Positions 15,301 through 23,905 are shown, numbered from the stretch's first letter. The stretch is DNA of 41,065 bases from Alistipes sp. CAG:435 (GCA_000433355.1 FR893178.1:57770-98834); one strand, 5' to 3'. Made by a program: numbers and translations. Notes: a model not told the origin generated them from the sequence alone.

Positions 15301-15939
15301 TCATTTTTTCTCATCCGGTTTCTCCTCCGCACGGGTGAAGAAACGGTTCTGGAAAAGGATCAGATAGAAAGCGCCAACCGTGACGCAGCTGTCGGCGAAA
15401 TTGAAGACAGGAGCGAAGAACAAAAGGCGGTCTCCTCCCACAAATGGTACCCAAGACGGCCAGATTGTGTCAATGAGCGGGAAGTAGAACATATCCACCA
15501 CGCGGCCGAACATCAGCGGGGCATAGTCAAAGATCACTCCGTAGAAAAGGCTGTCGATGATGTTGCCGAAAGCGCCGGCGGTGATCAACGTCAGGCCGAC
15601 AAGGACTCCGGTCGGAACCACGGGCTTGCCATCCGGCAGAAGTGCCGACTTCCCTTCAGAATCCACCGATTTACGCACAAGCGAAGCTATCCACCAGCAG
15701 AGAGCGCCAGAAAGAGCGATCCTGAAGAATGACAGCAGGAACTTGCCGACGGCGCCACCGAACTTCATTCCGAAAGCCATTCCCTCGTTCTCGATGAAGA
15801 AAATCTGGAACCAGTTTCCGATGACGCTGAAATGCTCACCTATCTGCATGTTCGTCTTGACCAGGATCTTGATGACCTGGTCAATGACGACAAGTATGAC
15901 TCCCAGAATCAGGAGTTTCTTACCCTTGGAAACCTTCAC
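15301..15939 (-). CDS. lspA: Lipoprotein signal peptidase II
   Basis: 212 residues. It is an inner-membrane aspartyl peptidase that cleaves prolipoprotein signal peptides after diacylglyceryl addition. Four membrane segments are visible. Conserved boxes are FFIENEGMAFG (47-57), TAGAFGNIIDS with Asp129, and VFNFADSCV with Asp183; the two Asp form the catalytic dyad. It is longer than the 160-170 residues of E. coli LspA because of two loops (about 88-110 and 140-175). The start is GTG (15937-15939), which overlaps the dksA-like stop codon as TAGTG, indicating translational coupling. It would process the many lipoproteins encoded in this window. Confidence 0.97.
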   Translation of the reverse strand: MKVSKGKKLLILGVILVVIDQVIKILVKTNMQIGEHFSVIGNWFQIFFIENEGMAFGMKFGGAVGKFLLSFFRIALSGALCWWIASLVRKSVDSEGKSALLPDGKPVVPTGVLVGLTLITAGAFGNIIDSLFYGVIFDYAPLMFGRVVDMFYFPLIDTIWPSWVPFVGGDRLLFFAPVFNFADSCVTVGAFYLILFQNRFFTRAEEKPDEKK

Positions 15940-16370
15940 TAGTTCTGTCCTTTTTTAGCAAGCATCTCCTTGGCTTCTACAGTAAGCGTGGCATGAGGCA
16001 CCAAACGCAGCCTCTCCTTCGGAATAAGCTTTCCTGTCTCACGGCATATTCCATAAGTCTTGTTCTCGATGCGCACAAGTGCGGCCTCAAGGTTCTGGAT
16101 GAACTTGTACTGCCTCTGCGCGAGCTGGCTGGCCTCCTCCTTGGAAAGCTGGTAGGCGCCATCGTCCTCGACCGTCTTGAACGACGGTGTGGTGTCCTCG
16201 ATGTCGTTGCTGCCGTTGTGCATAATCACCCTTCGCAGGGTGTTATACTCTTTCCGGGCCTTGTCAAGCATATCATTGATGATAGTGCGGAACTCTTCAA
16301 GTTCCTCATCACTGTAACGCACCTTCGTCGTCTCGGCGGAAACCGCGTTGTCTTTGATTAACTCTGACAT
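15939..16370 (-). CDS. DksA/TraR-family protein without zinc-finger cysteines
   Basis: 143 residues. An N-terminal coiled-coil region has RYSDEELEEFRTIINDMLDKA and SQLAQRQYKFIQNLEAALVRIE. The C-terminal DksA signature follows as YGICRETGKLIPKERLRLVPHAT. Classical DksA has four zinc-binding cysteines; here only the first (YGIC) remains and the others are Thr or Ala. This form is common in Bacteroidota. The family acts on RNA polymerase through the secondary channel and is expected to modulate rRNA or stress promoters; whether this version responds to ppGpp is unknown. It lies between ileS (27 bp) and lspA (overlap). Confidence 0.9.
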   Translation of the reverse strand: MSELIKDNAVSAETTKVRYSDEELEEFRTIINDMLDKARKEYNTLRRVIMHNGSNDIEDTTPSFKTVEDDGAYQLSKEEASQLAQRQYKFIQNLEAALVRIENKTYGICRETGKLIPKERLRLVPHATLTVEAKEMLAKKGQN

Positions 16371-16397
16371 AGTGTAAATTGTATTTAGGTCTAAAAA

Positions 16398-19300
16398 CTA
16401 TCGCGACAGCACCATCTTGACCGAACCCTCGTCCCACTCGACATCAGCCGCTCCTTCCGGAGCATCCTTGCCAAGTGTGACAGAAAGTGCGAGTGTCTGG
16501 GCGGCGATATAATCCTTGTAGCCTTCAAGAGCGGCGGCGATGTCGTCATAGGCGGCACCATCGGCGAATATAGCCACACCGATCTTGTCGGTCACCTCGA
16601 ATCCGCTGTCCTTCCTGAGGTTCTGGATCCTGTTGATAAGCTCGCGGGCCACGCCTTCCCTCTTCAACTCTTCCGAGATCTGAATATCAAGGGCGATGGT
16701 CAGCTGACCTTCAGTGGCGACAAGCCAGCCTGGCATGTCCTCGGACGAGATCTCATAGTCGCCAGGCCTAAGCTCAACGGCTCCCGAAGGAAGTTCCACT
16801 GAATATGCCAACCCGGCGGCCTCGGCGTTCTGAATGGCCGAGATGGTAGCCTGATCGAATCCGCCGAAAGCTCCGGCGATCTCTTTCATCTGCTTGCCGT
16901 AAACCTTTCCGAGGGTCTTGAAGTTCGGCTTGATCTTCTTGGTGATGATGCCGGTGGTGTCGGAAATAAACTCGGCCTCCTTCACATTCACCTCATTGAG
17001 GATGATGGACTTGACCTGTTCAAGCTGCTCCCTGACCTTTGCCGAGATCACAGGGATGATGAGCTTCTGAAGCGGCTGACGGACCTTGATGGAAACCTTG
17101 CGGCGAAGCGCGAGCACCATTGAGGTGGCCTTCTGGGCCAGATTCATCCTCTCCTCCAGATCTGAGTCGATGACCGCCTCGTCGCAAGCCGGCATATTCA
17201 CATAATGAACCGACTCAGAGCCGTCCGGAACGAGGTCCAGATAGAGACGGTCCATATAGAACGGAGCGATCGGAGCGCCGAGCACAGCGACATCCACCAG
17301 CACCTCGTAAAGGGTCTGGTAGGCGGCGAGCTTGTCCTCGTCCATCTTTCCACCCCAGAAACGTTTCCTGTTCAAACGCACATACCAGTTGCTAAGGTCA
17401 TCGCACACGAAGTCCTGGATCAGACGCCCTGCGGTTGTGATGTCATAATCCTCATAAGCCGCCACAACCTTCTTCTTCAAGGTATTGAGCAGCGAGATGA
17501 TCCAACGGTCGATCTCCGGCCTCTTTGAATATTCCACCTTCGCGGCCTTAGGGTCGAAGCCGTCCACATTGGCATAGAGGGCGAAGAATGAATATGTGTT
17601 GTAAAGCGTTCCAAAGAATTTCCTGCGGACCTCGTCCACACCGGCCTCGTCAAACTTCAGGTTGTCCCAAGGCTGGGCGTTGGTCAGCATATACCACCTG
17701 AGGGCATCGGCACCGTACTTGTCCAGTTCCTCGAACGGATCCACGGCGTTGCCGAGGCGCTTGCTCATCTTGTTGCCGTTCTTGTCCAGAACCAAACCGT
17801 TGGAGATCACGGTCTTGTAGGCAGGAGTCCCGCTGATCATGGTGTGGATGGCATGAAGCGTGTAAAACCAGCCTCTGGTCTGGTCAACGCCCTCGGCGAT
17901 GAAGTCTGCCGTGCAGCCAAACTTCGGAGAATCCAGTCCACGGAGACCTTCCTGAGCGTAAGGCATCGCGCCGGAGTCGAACCAAACATCGATAAGGTCT
18001 GTCTCACGGGTCATCTTCTTTCCGGAAGGACTGACAAGGAATATGTTATCGACATAAGGCCTGTGGAGATCAATCCTGTCGTAGTTCTCCTTGCTCATGT
18101 CCTCAGGATCAAAACCATTGTCCTTAAACGGATTGCTTGTCATGAATCCGGCTTCCACAGCCTTGTCGATCTCGGTGTAGAGCTGTGCGATCGTGCCGAT
18201 GCAGATCTCCTCCTTTCCGTCCTCGGTGCGCCAGATCGGAAGCGGTGTGCCCCAGAAACGGCTGCGGCTGAGGTTCCAGTCCTGGATATTCTCAAGCCAC
18301 TGGCCGAAACGTCCCGTACCGGTGGACTCCGGCTTCCAGGTGATCGTCTTGTTCAGAGCGACCATCTCGTCCTTGACAGCCGTGGTCTTGATGAACCAGG
18401 CGTCGAGAGGATAATAGAGGACAGGTTTGTCGGTTCTCCAGCTGTGAGGATAGCTGTGGGTCTGCTTCTGGATCCTGAACGCCCTGCCGTCCATCTTCAT
18501 CATCATGCAAAGGTCGATGTCGAGGGTCGGAGCGTCAGCCGGAAGAGAGTCATCAAAAGCATTCTTCACATAGCGGCCGGAATATTCCTTATAAGAAGGG
18601 TCCACGTGTGTGCGGACATATTCAGGATCAAGGTCTTCGATCGGGTAGAAGCGTCCGTCGTGGTCCACCTGGGCCTGCCGTTTGCCGTCCTTGTCAAGAA
18701 CCATCATTCCCGGCACACCGTAGTTGGCGGCGACTTTCTTGTCATCCGCACCGAAGGTAGGAGCGATGTGAACGACTCCGGTACCGTCCTCGGTCGTGAC
18801 ATAGTCTCCGGAGATCACCCTGAACGGCTCCCCTTCCTCGATCGGCTGGAACCAAGGAATCAGCTGCTTGTAGCGGATTCCGACAAGGTCAATGCCCTTG
18901 AACGAACCGCCAAGCACCTTGTAAGGAACGAGCTTGTCGCCTGGCTTGTAGTTCTCAAGCGGAATGTCGGCGGCCTTAGGATTGAACCACGCGCCCACCA
19001 AGTCCTTGGCCAGCACGTAGATGGCCTCCTTTCCCGTGTATGGGTTGAAAGAGAGGACACGGACATATTCATACTTCGGCCCCACGCAGAGCGCTGTGTT
19101 TGAAGGAAGGGTCCACGGGGTTGTCGTCCATGCGAGGAAATATACCGGGAAGGCCTCCGTCCCGAAGAGCGGCTGCGACTTTCCGTCCTTGATGACCTCG
19201 AACTGCACCGTGGCCGTCGTGTCGGTCACGTCCTTGTAGCAGCCCGGCTGGTTCAGCTCGTGCGAGCTGAGGCCTGTGCCGTCGGAAGGCGAATATGGCT

Positions 19301-19835
19301 GGATGGAGTACCCTTTGTAGAGCAGCCCCTTGTCGTAAATCTTCTTCAAAAGGTACCACAAGGTCTCGATGTAGCGGTTGTCATAGGTGATGTACGGATC
19401 GTTCATATCGACCCAGTAGCCGACACGCTCGGTCATATTCACCCATTCCGCCGTGTACTTCATCACCTCGCTGCGGCAGGTCTTGTTGTATTCCTCAACG
19501 GAAATCTTCGTTCCGATGTCATCCTTGTGTATTCCAAGCTTCTTCTCCACGCCGATCTCCACAGGGAGTCCGTGGGTGTCCCATCCGGCGCGGCGGTTCA
19601 CCTTGTACCCGGACTGGGTCTTGAAGCGGCAGATGGCATCCTTGATGGAGCGCGCCATTACGTGGTGGATTCCCGGCTTGCCGTTCGCGGAAGGCGGACC
19701 CTCGAAGAATATGAACTCTGGTGCCCCTTCCCTGACCTCAAGGGATTTCTCGAACGCGTGATTCTTTTTCCATCTGTCGAGAACCTCATTCCCGACAGAA
19801 ACCAGATCAAGGCCTTTGTACTCTTTGAATGTCAT
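16398..19835 (-). CDS. ileS: Isoleucyl-tRNA synthetase, IleRS2-like with GXHH signature
   Basis: 1145 residues. It charges tRNA-Ile in the cytoplasm. The class I HIGH signature appears as PPSANGKPGIHHV, so it reads GIHH (55-58) instead of HxGH. KMSKR is at 689-693. The CP1 editing domain includes TTPWTLPSNTALCVG and GTGVVHIAPTFG. The C-terminal part (about 800-1145) holds the anticodon-binding helices and a DUF5915-like extension. Overall sequence and length fit the eukaryote-like IleRS2 group rather than the E. coli type. A consensus promoter lies about 70 bp upstream, and the dksA-like gene and lspA follow on the same transcript. Confidence 0.97.
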   Translation of the reverse strand: MTFKEYKGLDLVSVGNEVLDRWKKNHAFEKSLEVREGAPEFIFFEGPPSANGKPGIHHVMARSIKDAICRFKTQSGYKVNRRAGWDTHGLPVEIGVEKKLGIHKDDIGTKISVEEYNKTCRSEVMKYTAEWVNMTERVGYWVDMNDPYITYDNRYIETLWYLLKKIYDKGLLYKGYSIQPYSPSDGTGLSSHELNQPGCYKDVTDTTATVQFEVIKDGKSQPLFGTEAFPVYFLAWTTTPWTLPSNTALCVGPKYEYVRVLSFNPYTGKEAIYVLAKDLVGAWFNPKAADIPLENYKPGDKLVPYKVLGGSFKGIDLVGIRYKQLIPWFQPIEEGEPFRVISGDYVTTEDGTGVVHIAPTFGADDKKVAANYGVPGMMVLDKDGKRQAQVDHDGRFYPIEDLDPEYVRTHVDPSYKEYSGRYVKNAFDDSLPADAPTLDIDLCMMMKMDGRAFRIQKQTHSYPHSWRTDKPVLYYPLDAWFIKTTAVKDEMVALNKTITWKPESTGTGRFGQWLENIQDWNLSRSRFWGTPLPIWRTEDGKEEICIGTIAQLYTEIDKAVEAGFMTSNPFKDNGFDPEDMSKENYDRIDLHRPYVDNIFLVSPSGKKMTRETDLIDVWFDSGAMPYAQEGLRGLDSPKFGCTADFIAEGVDQTRGWFYTLHAIHTMISGTPAYKTVISNGLVLDKNGNKMSKRLGNAVDPFEELDKYGADALRWYMLTNAQPWDNLKFDEAGVDEVRRKFFGTLYNTYSFFALYANVDGFDPKAAKVEYSKRPEIDRWIISLLNTLKKKVVAAYEDYDITTAGRLIQDFVCDDLSNWYVRLNRKRFWGGKMDEDKLAAYQTLYEVLVDVAVLGAPIAPFYMDRLYLDLVPDGSESVHYVNMPACDEAVIDSDLEERMNLAQKATSMVLALRRKVSIKVRQPLQKLIIPVISAKVREQLEQVKSIILNEVNVKEAEFISDTTGIITKKIKPNFKTLGKVYGKQMKEIAGAFGGFDQATISAIQNAEAAGLAYSVELPSGAVELRPGDYEISSEDMPGWLVATEGQLTIALDIQISEELKREGVARELINRIQNLRKDSGFEVTDKIGVAIFADGAAYDDIAAALEGYKDYIAAQTLALSVTLGKDAPEGAADVEWDEGSVKMVLSR

Positions 19836-19854
19836 AATTTTCTTTCTATTTTTG
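19824..19854 (+). promoter_or_regulatory. Consensus promoter for cvpA operon, overlapping ileS start
   Basis: TTTG (19824-19827), a 19-bp spacer and TATTTTTG (19847-19854) match the consensus exactly. The -33 box lies inside the first codons of ileS. The predicted start site (about 19861) lies upstream of the ileS start site (about 19891) on the opposite strand, so the two leaders overlap. Confidence 0.7.
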
Positions 19855-19897
19855 CATCGGAAAAACCATCGGTTCGCTTCCTATGCAATTAAGTCTG

Positions 19898-19929
19898 CAA
19901 AGATAGTGATTTCCGCGTTTTTTATCAAA
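19898..19929 (-). promoter_or_regulatory. Consensus promoter for ileS
   Basis: On the minus strand, TTTG (19926-19929), a 20-bp spacer and TATCTTTG (19898-19905) match the consensus. The leader before the ileS ATG is about 55 nt. No T-box-like structure was recognised. Confidence 0.78.
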
Positions 19930-19939
19930 TAGGTGATTA

Positions 19940-20434
19940 ATGAATATAATAGACATCATAATTCTTCTGTGCTGTGTTCCAGCCATATTCCGTGGCCTGT
20001 CCAAGGGATTCATCGCCCAGGTGGCCGCTCTGGTGGCTTTGGTGCTTGGCGCATGGATGTCATTCCATTTCTCCAATGTGGTGGTCGAGTGGCTCAAGCC
20101 GGTGATGGATGTCTCCCCTGCCGTGCTTCAGGCGATCGCCTTCACGATCATCCTGATAGGAGTTTTCTTCGCCCTCACCTTAGCCGGAAAAATGCTGGAG
20201 GGCATTGTGAAGATCGTGATGCTCGGGTGGCTGAACAAACTTCTCGGAGTGGTTTTCGCCCTGTTGAAAGTGGTTCTCGTCATAGGGCTTTTCATCCTCC
20301 TTTTCGACTCCGTCACCACGGCGCTGGAGATCGACTGTTCGAAGACGATCAGCGAGTCGCTTTTCTACACACCGATCAAGGATTTCGCCGATGTCTTTTT
20401 CCCTTATATGAAAGAATTGATATTCAATAAATAA
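19940..20434 (+). CDS. cvpA: CvpA family membrane protein
   Basis: 164 residues with four hydrophobic segments (about 3-18, 24-44, 62-84 and 100-122) and the early DIIILLCCVPAIFRGLSKGF segment typical of CvpA. E. coli CvpA is linked to colicin V production and envelope stress tolerance; its molecular activity is not settled. It is first in a plus-strand operon with tsaB, rpiB and truB, and its stop overlaps the tsaB ATG (TAATG). Family membership is clear; the function in this organism is not. Confidence 0.88.
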   Translation: MNIIDIIILLCCVPAIFRGLSKGFIAQVAALVALVLGAWMSFHFSNVVVEWLKPVMDVSPAVLQAIAFTIILIGVFFALTLAGKMLEGIVKIVMLGWLNKLLGVVFALLKVVLVIGLFILLFDSVTTALEIDCSKTISESLFYTPIKDFADVFFPYMKELIFNK

Positions 20435-21126
20435 TGAGCAGAATCATTCTAATAGAGACTTCCACTTCCCTTTGCTCCACCGCCCTTGTGGAGGACGGGA
20501 AGGTCGTCTGTGAAAGGATCAGCGACGAGCCAAGGGCGCACGCCTCAAAGACAGCGCTGTTCGTCAGCGAGATGCTTTCCGAAAAAGGTCTGAAAGTGTC
20601 CGACTGTGACGCTGTGGCCGTCAGCAAGGGACCGGGTTCCTACACCGGGCTGCGCGTCGGGGTCTCAACAGCCAAAGGCCTCTGCTTCGGGGCCGGCATC
20701 CCGATGATCTCCGTCGGCACTCTCGACACACTCGTCTGGCAGGCTTTGGACGGGAATATGCTCCCGGATGGCTGCCGCTACATCATCCCGATGATCGACG
20801 CCCGCAGGATGGAGGTTTACACGGGAATATTCACGCCTGACGGGAAACAAATCTCTCCGACCGTGGCTCAGATAATCGACGCGGATTCATTCAAGGATCA
20901 GCTCGCCGAAGGCCCGGTGCTGTTCATCGGTGATGGTGCCGACAAATGCAAGGACACCCTGACCAGCCCGAACGCCCGCTTCATCCAATGCTGCCCGAAA
21001 GCCGCCTCGATGATGCATCCGGCCATTGATGCATTGGAGGCCAAGAGGTTCGAGGATGTGGCCTATTTCGAGCCGTTCTACCTCAAGGAGTTCATCACGA
21101 CGGTGAGCAAGAAGAAAATAATTTAA
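20434..21126 (+). CDS. tsaB: tRNA threonylcarbamoyladenosine biosynthesis protein TsaB
   Basis: 230 residues. TsaB is the non-catalytic partner of TsaD (with TsaE) in making t6A37 in ANN-decoding tRNAs. It has the ASKHA-fold start RIILIETSTSLCSTALV and the hallmark SKGPGSYTGLRVGVSTAKGLC, followed by ISVGTLDTL. TsaD metal ligands are absent, as expected for TsaB. It is translationally coupled to cvpA. rpiB follows after 14 bp that include a GAATAT motif. Confidence 0.95.
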   Translation: MSRIILIETSTSLCSTALVEDGKVVCERISDEPRAHASKTALFVSEMLSEKGLKVSDCDAVAVSKGPGSYTGLRVGVSTAKGLCFGAGIPMISVGTLDTLVWQALDGNMLPDGCRYIIPMIDARRMEVYTGIFTPDGKQISPTVAQIIDADSFKDQLAEGPVLFIGDGADKCKDTLTSPNARFIQCCPKAASMMHPAIDALEAKRFEDVAYFEPFYLKEFITTVSKKKII

Positions 21127-21140
21127 TTCAGGAATATATT

Positions 21141-21575
21141 ATGAAAATTGGTGTTGCCAGCGACCACGCTGGATTCGAGTACAAGGGAAAGATCTCGGCT
21201 CTGCTCAGGAAGAAGGGCTACGAGGTCATCGATTATGGAACACATTCAGCGGAGAGCTGCGACTACTCCGACTTCGCTCATCCGCTCGGCACCGCCATAG
21301 ACAATGGCGAGGTAGATCTCGGAGTGGCTTTCTGCGGTTCAGGCAATGGCATGGCGATCACTCTGAACAAGCATCAGAAAGTGCGCGCCGCCCTTTGCTG
21401 GGGCACTGAGATCGCGCGACTTGCGAAGGCTCACAACAAGGCTAACGTGATTGTGATGCCGGCCCGGTTCATCTCTTACCAGATGGTCACGTCAATCGTC
21501 AACAAGTGGTTGGAGACCGAGTTCGAGGGAGGCAGACACGAGCGCCGCATCGAGAAGATTCCTATTTGCCAATAA
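21141..21575 (+). CDS. rpiB: Ribose-5-phosphate isomerase B
   Basis: 144 residues. It interconverts ribose-5-phosphate and ribulose-5-phosphate in the pentose phosphate pathway. The N-terminus IGVASDHAGFEYK supplies the substrate-binding Asp-His pair (8-9), and FCGSGNGM holds the catalytic Cys65. NVIVMPARFIS and the C-terminal FEGGRHERRIEKI arginines bind phosphate. The length is normal for RpiB/LacAB. It lies within the cvpA-tsaB-rpiB-truB operon with 3 bp before truB. Confidence 0.97.
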   Translation: MKIGVASDHAGFEYKGKISALLRKKGYEVIDYGTHSAESCDYSDFAHPLGTAIDNGEVDLGVAFCGSGNGMAITLNKHQKVRAALCWGTEIARLAKAHNKANVIVMPARFISYQMVTSIVNKWLETEFEGGRHERRIEKIPICQ

Positions 21576-21578
21576 GGA

Positions 21579-22484
21579 ATGCCGCAGGAAAAACCATTGG
21601 AAATAAAAGCGTTGATAGCGGACAAACAGTTCCTTTCGGGCAACTCCAGACTCTCTGAGAGCATTGAGGATTACCCGGAAGGAATCATCATTCCCATCGA
21701 CAAGCCCTACAGATGGACTTCCGCCGATGTCATCCGCAAGGTCAAATGGGCGGCGTGCAGACACTTCCACAAGAAGAACCTGAAGGTCGGCCACGCCGGC
21801 ACCCTCGACCCGCTTGCGACCGGAGTGCTTCTCGTCTGCATCGGCAAGGCCACCAAACTGGCCGAGACCCTTCAAAAGGAGGGCAAGGAATATCTCGCCG
21901 GAGTCTCGTTCGGTGCCACCACACCTTCCTACGACCTGGAGAAGGCCATTGATCAGGAATATCCCGTTGAAGGTGTCACGGAAGAATCTGTCAGAGAAGT
22001 TCTGCCTCGGTTTCTTGGCGAACAGGAGCAGATCGCTCCCCTCTTCTCAGCCAAGTCCGTTGACGGGGTCAGAGCCTACGAGCTGGCAAGGAAGCAGTAC
22101 CGCGAGGCTCACAAGGAGAAGACTGACGTGATGACGGATTTCGACCACACTGTGGCAGAGACTCTTAACAAACAGATCATCAACATCTCCGGAATGGAAT
22201 TAATCTCCTTCTTCCCGAACGGGAAAGAAAGCGGGCCGGAATTATCGGATGAAGGGCTGAGACCAAATCCACGGATAAACGTTGTGGACACATCCGCCCT
22301 GCACCTTCCGTTGGCGATGATCCGGATCAAATGCAGCAAGGGAACCTACATCAGGGCACTGGCCAGAGACCTCGGAGAGGCGCTCGGTTCAGGAGCGCAC
22401 CTCAACTCATTGGAGCGGACAAAATCAGGCGGGTTCACAGTCGGGAACTGCCTATCAGTCAATGAGGTAATTAGCGTTCTTTGA
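21579..22484 (+). CDS. truB: tRNA pseudouridine-55 synthase
   Basis: 301 residues. It makes Psi55 in the T-arm of tRNAs. IIIPIDKPYRWTSADVI is followed by GHAGTLDPLATGVLL with catalytic Asp77, then GTYIRALARDLGEALGSGAHL. Two features make it longer than most TruB: about 35 extra N-terminal residues, and a stretch of about 50 residues between the SAKSVDGVRAYELAR block and the IRIKCSKGTYIRAL block. The C-terminal PUA domain is essentially absent. The last 30 bp overlap the convergent lipoprotein gene. The core is intact and presumably active. Confidence 0.95.
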   Translation: MPQEKPLEIKALIADKQFLSGNSRLSESIEDYPEGIIIPIDKPYRWTSADVIRKVKWAACRHFHKKNLKVGHAGTLDPLATGVLLVCIGKATKLAETLQKEGKEYLAGVSFGATTPSYDLEKAIDQEYPVEGVTEESVREVLPRFLGEQEQIAPLFSAKSVDGVRAYELARKQYREAHKEKTDVMTDFDHTVAETLNKQIINISGMELISFFPNGKESGPELSDEGLRPNPRINVVDTSALHLPLAMIRIKCSKGTYIRALARDLGEALGSGAHLNSLERTKSGGFTVGNCLSVNEVISVL

Positions 22485-22862
22485 GACCTCTACCACACCT
22501 TTCACCTTCCTGAAATACTTTGTGGCCTCCTCAAGGGTCTTCCCTTCAGGAATGCGGATTGTCAGCGCGTTGATGATGCCGTAGTCATAGACGACATCGG
22601 CACCGTACTTAACTGCCGCCTTTTTGAGCGGTCCCTTTCCGACACCCTCGTCATAATAAATGATCAGAGTGTTCGGGGAATATGCCAGACCGGTCTGACG
22701 AGGCCGCAGAGGAGGACGCTCCCCTATCGCCGGGATGTCCGGAGAATCAAACGAATCAACCTTGGACAATTGCTTCTCGGTCCTGCTGATGGTACTACAG
22801 CCAGTGACCACCGTGATCGCGGCGGCCATGACAAACGATGAATCTTTGAACAGTCTAGTCAT
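22455..22862 (-). CDS. Small lipoprotein with subtilase-propeptide (I9)-like domain
   Basis: 135 residues. The signal peptide ends in a lipobox VVTGC (Cys22). After a linker of about 30 residues, the C-terminal 75 residues read like a subtilisin propeptide or fervidolysin-type pro-domain: NTLIIYYDEGVG, then KYGADVVYDYGIINALTIRIPEG, then KTLEEATKYFRKVKGVVEVSKNANY. No protease is attached. Stand-alone propeptide-like proteins elsewhere can inhibit or chaperone subtilases, so an envelope protease inhibitor is a reasonable guess, but this is inference. It follows apbE by 11 bp and overlaps truB convergently. Confidence 0.75.
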   Translation of the reverse strand: MTRLFKDSSFVMAAAITVVTGCSTISRTEKQLSKVDSFDSPDIPAIGERPPLRPRQTGLAYSPNTLIIYYDEGVGKGPLKKAAVKYGADVVYDYGIINALTIRIPEGKTLEEATKYFRKVKGVVEVSKNANYLID

Positions 22863-22873
22863 TCCACAAAAAT

Positions 22874-23905
22874 CTATCGGCTATCCCTTACAAGATTGAA
22901 GCCAGAAGACGCCCATTCCGACATTGAATCTCCGTCGGCATAGACCAGATAGCCCTCCAATCCATCTGAAGACTCAATGAATATCTTAGCCTCGTCCAAA
23001 CCGATCACCATACAATATGTGGCATAGGCATCGGCCAGGGTCGCGTCCGGGGCCACAATCGTGGCGCTAAGCAGAGTATGGTTCACGGGATACCCTGTTC
23101 TCGGATCTATGGTGTGTGAATATTTCCGTCCATCCTTCACATAGAACTTACGGTAATTACCGGAGGTGACCACACCGCGGCCGCTTCCGTCTCCCCGCCA
23201 TATTCCCACAAGACCTTTGCCGCCAAGCTCCATATTCCCGTCCTCAGGTCTGTCAACTCCGATTGTCCAAGGCTTGCCGGAAGGGTTCAGGCCCTCGCTG
23301 TAGATCTCTCCGATGTTCACAAGCATATCCCTGACCCCTAGCGAGTGAAGATATTCTGCGATCTTGTCACAGGTGTAGCCTTGCGCGATGGCGTTGAAAT
23401 TCAATTTCGGGCATATTCCCGGAATCAACGGGGACATATTCCCGTCAAATTTATCCATCCCGCAGACAGCCTTGAGACTGTCCACGACTGCGGCAGACGG
23501 CAGCGAATCGTTCGTGAAGCCGAATCCCCAGGCATCATAGAGCGGCCCGGAAGCCATATCCAGCGCTCCGCCGGTCTCATCATAGAGCCTTTTCGAGATG
23601 GTGAATATCTCCCTGAACATCTCATTGGGAACCACCGGCACGCCGGCGTTGAAGCGGCTCAGCTGCGATCCTTTGTTGTAACCGGACAAGGTGGTGTCAA
23701 CCAGCGTCAGGATGGAATCCACCGACTTTCTTATCTCGCTTATGCCGGTCTTGACGCCGCTGTGGTTGAATTTCACTGAATATGTCCCTCCTTGGGCATA
23801 GCCCGTCAATTCCTGATAATCCGCCTTACGGCCACAGGAAACCACGGCCATAAGCACAACGAAGCACAGAGCTAAGCTTCTGAATATTCCTATAATCACT
23901 TTCAT
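22874..23905 (-). CDS. apbE: FAD:protein FMN transferase (ApbE), lipoprotein
   Basis: 343 residues from ATG at 23903-23905. The signal ends in lipobox VVSC. It transfers FMN from FAD to Thr/Ser residues of target flavoproteins in the periplasm, for example Nqr/Rnf subunits. Conserved parts are QGGTYSVKF, SRFNAG, LNFNAIAQGYTCDKIAEYL and SHTIDPRTGYPV, followed by the metal-binding APDATLADAYAT. The usual IGGE segment reads NIGEIYSEG, one glycine short. The frame is open six codons further upstream, but MKVIIGIF starts a proper signal peptide. No flavoprotein target is encoded nearby. Confidence 0.93.
   Translation of the reverse strand: MKVIIGIFRSLALCFVVLMAVVSCGRKADYQELTGYAQGGTYSVKFNHSGVKTGISEIRKSVDSILTLVDTTLSGYNKGSQLSRFNAGVPVVPNEMFREIFTISKRLYDETGGALDMASGPLYDAWGFGFTNDSLPSAAVVDSLKAVCGMDKFDGNMSPLIPGICPKLNFNAIAQGYTCDKIAEYLHSLGVRDMLVNIGEIYSEGLNPSGKPWTIGVDRPEDGNMELGGKGLVGIWRGDGSGRGVVTSGNYRKFYVKDGRKYSHTIDPRTGYPVNHTLLSATIVAPDATLADAYATYCMVIGLDEAKIFIESSDGLEGYLVYADGDSMSEWASSGFNLVRDSR

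Noticed and set aside
17844..19103. Long plus-strand open frame (419 codons) opposite ileS
   Set aside because: It lies antisense to the IleRS catalytic and editing domains, shows no family resemblance and has no promoter or plausible start.
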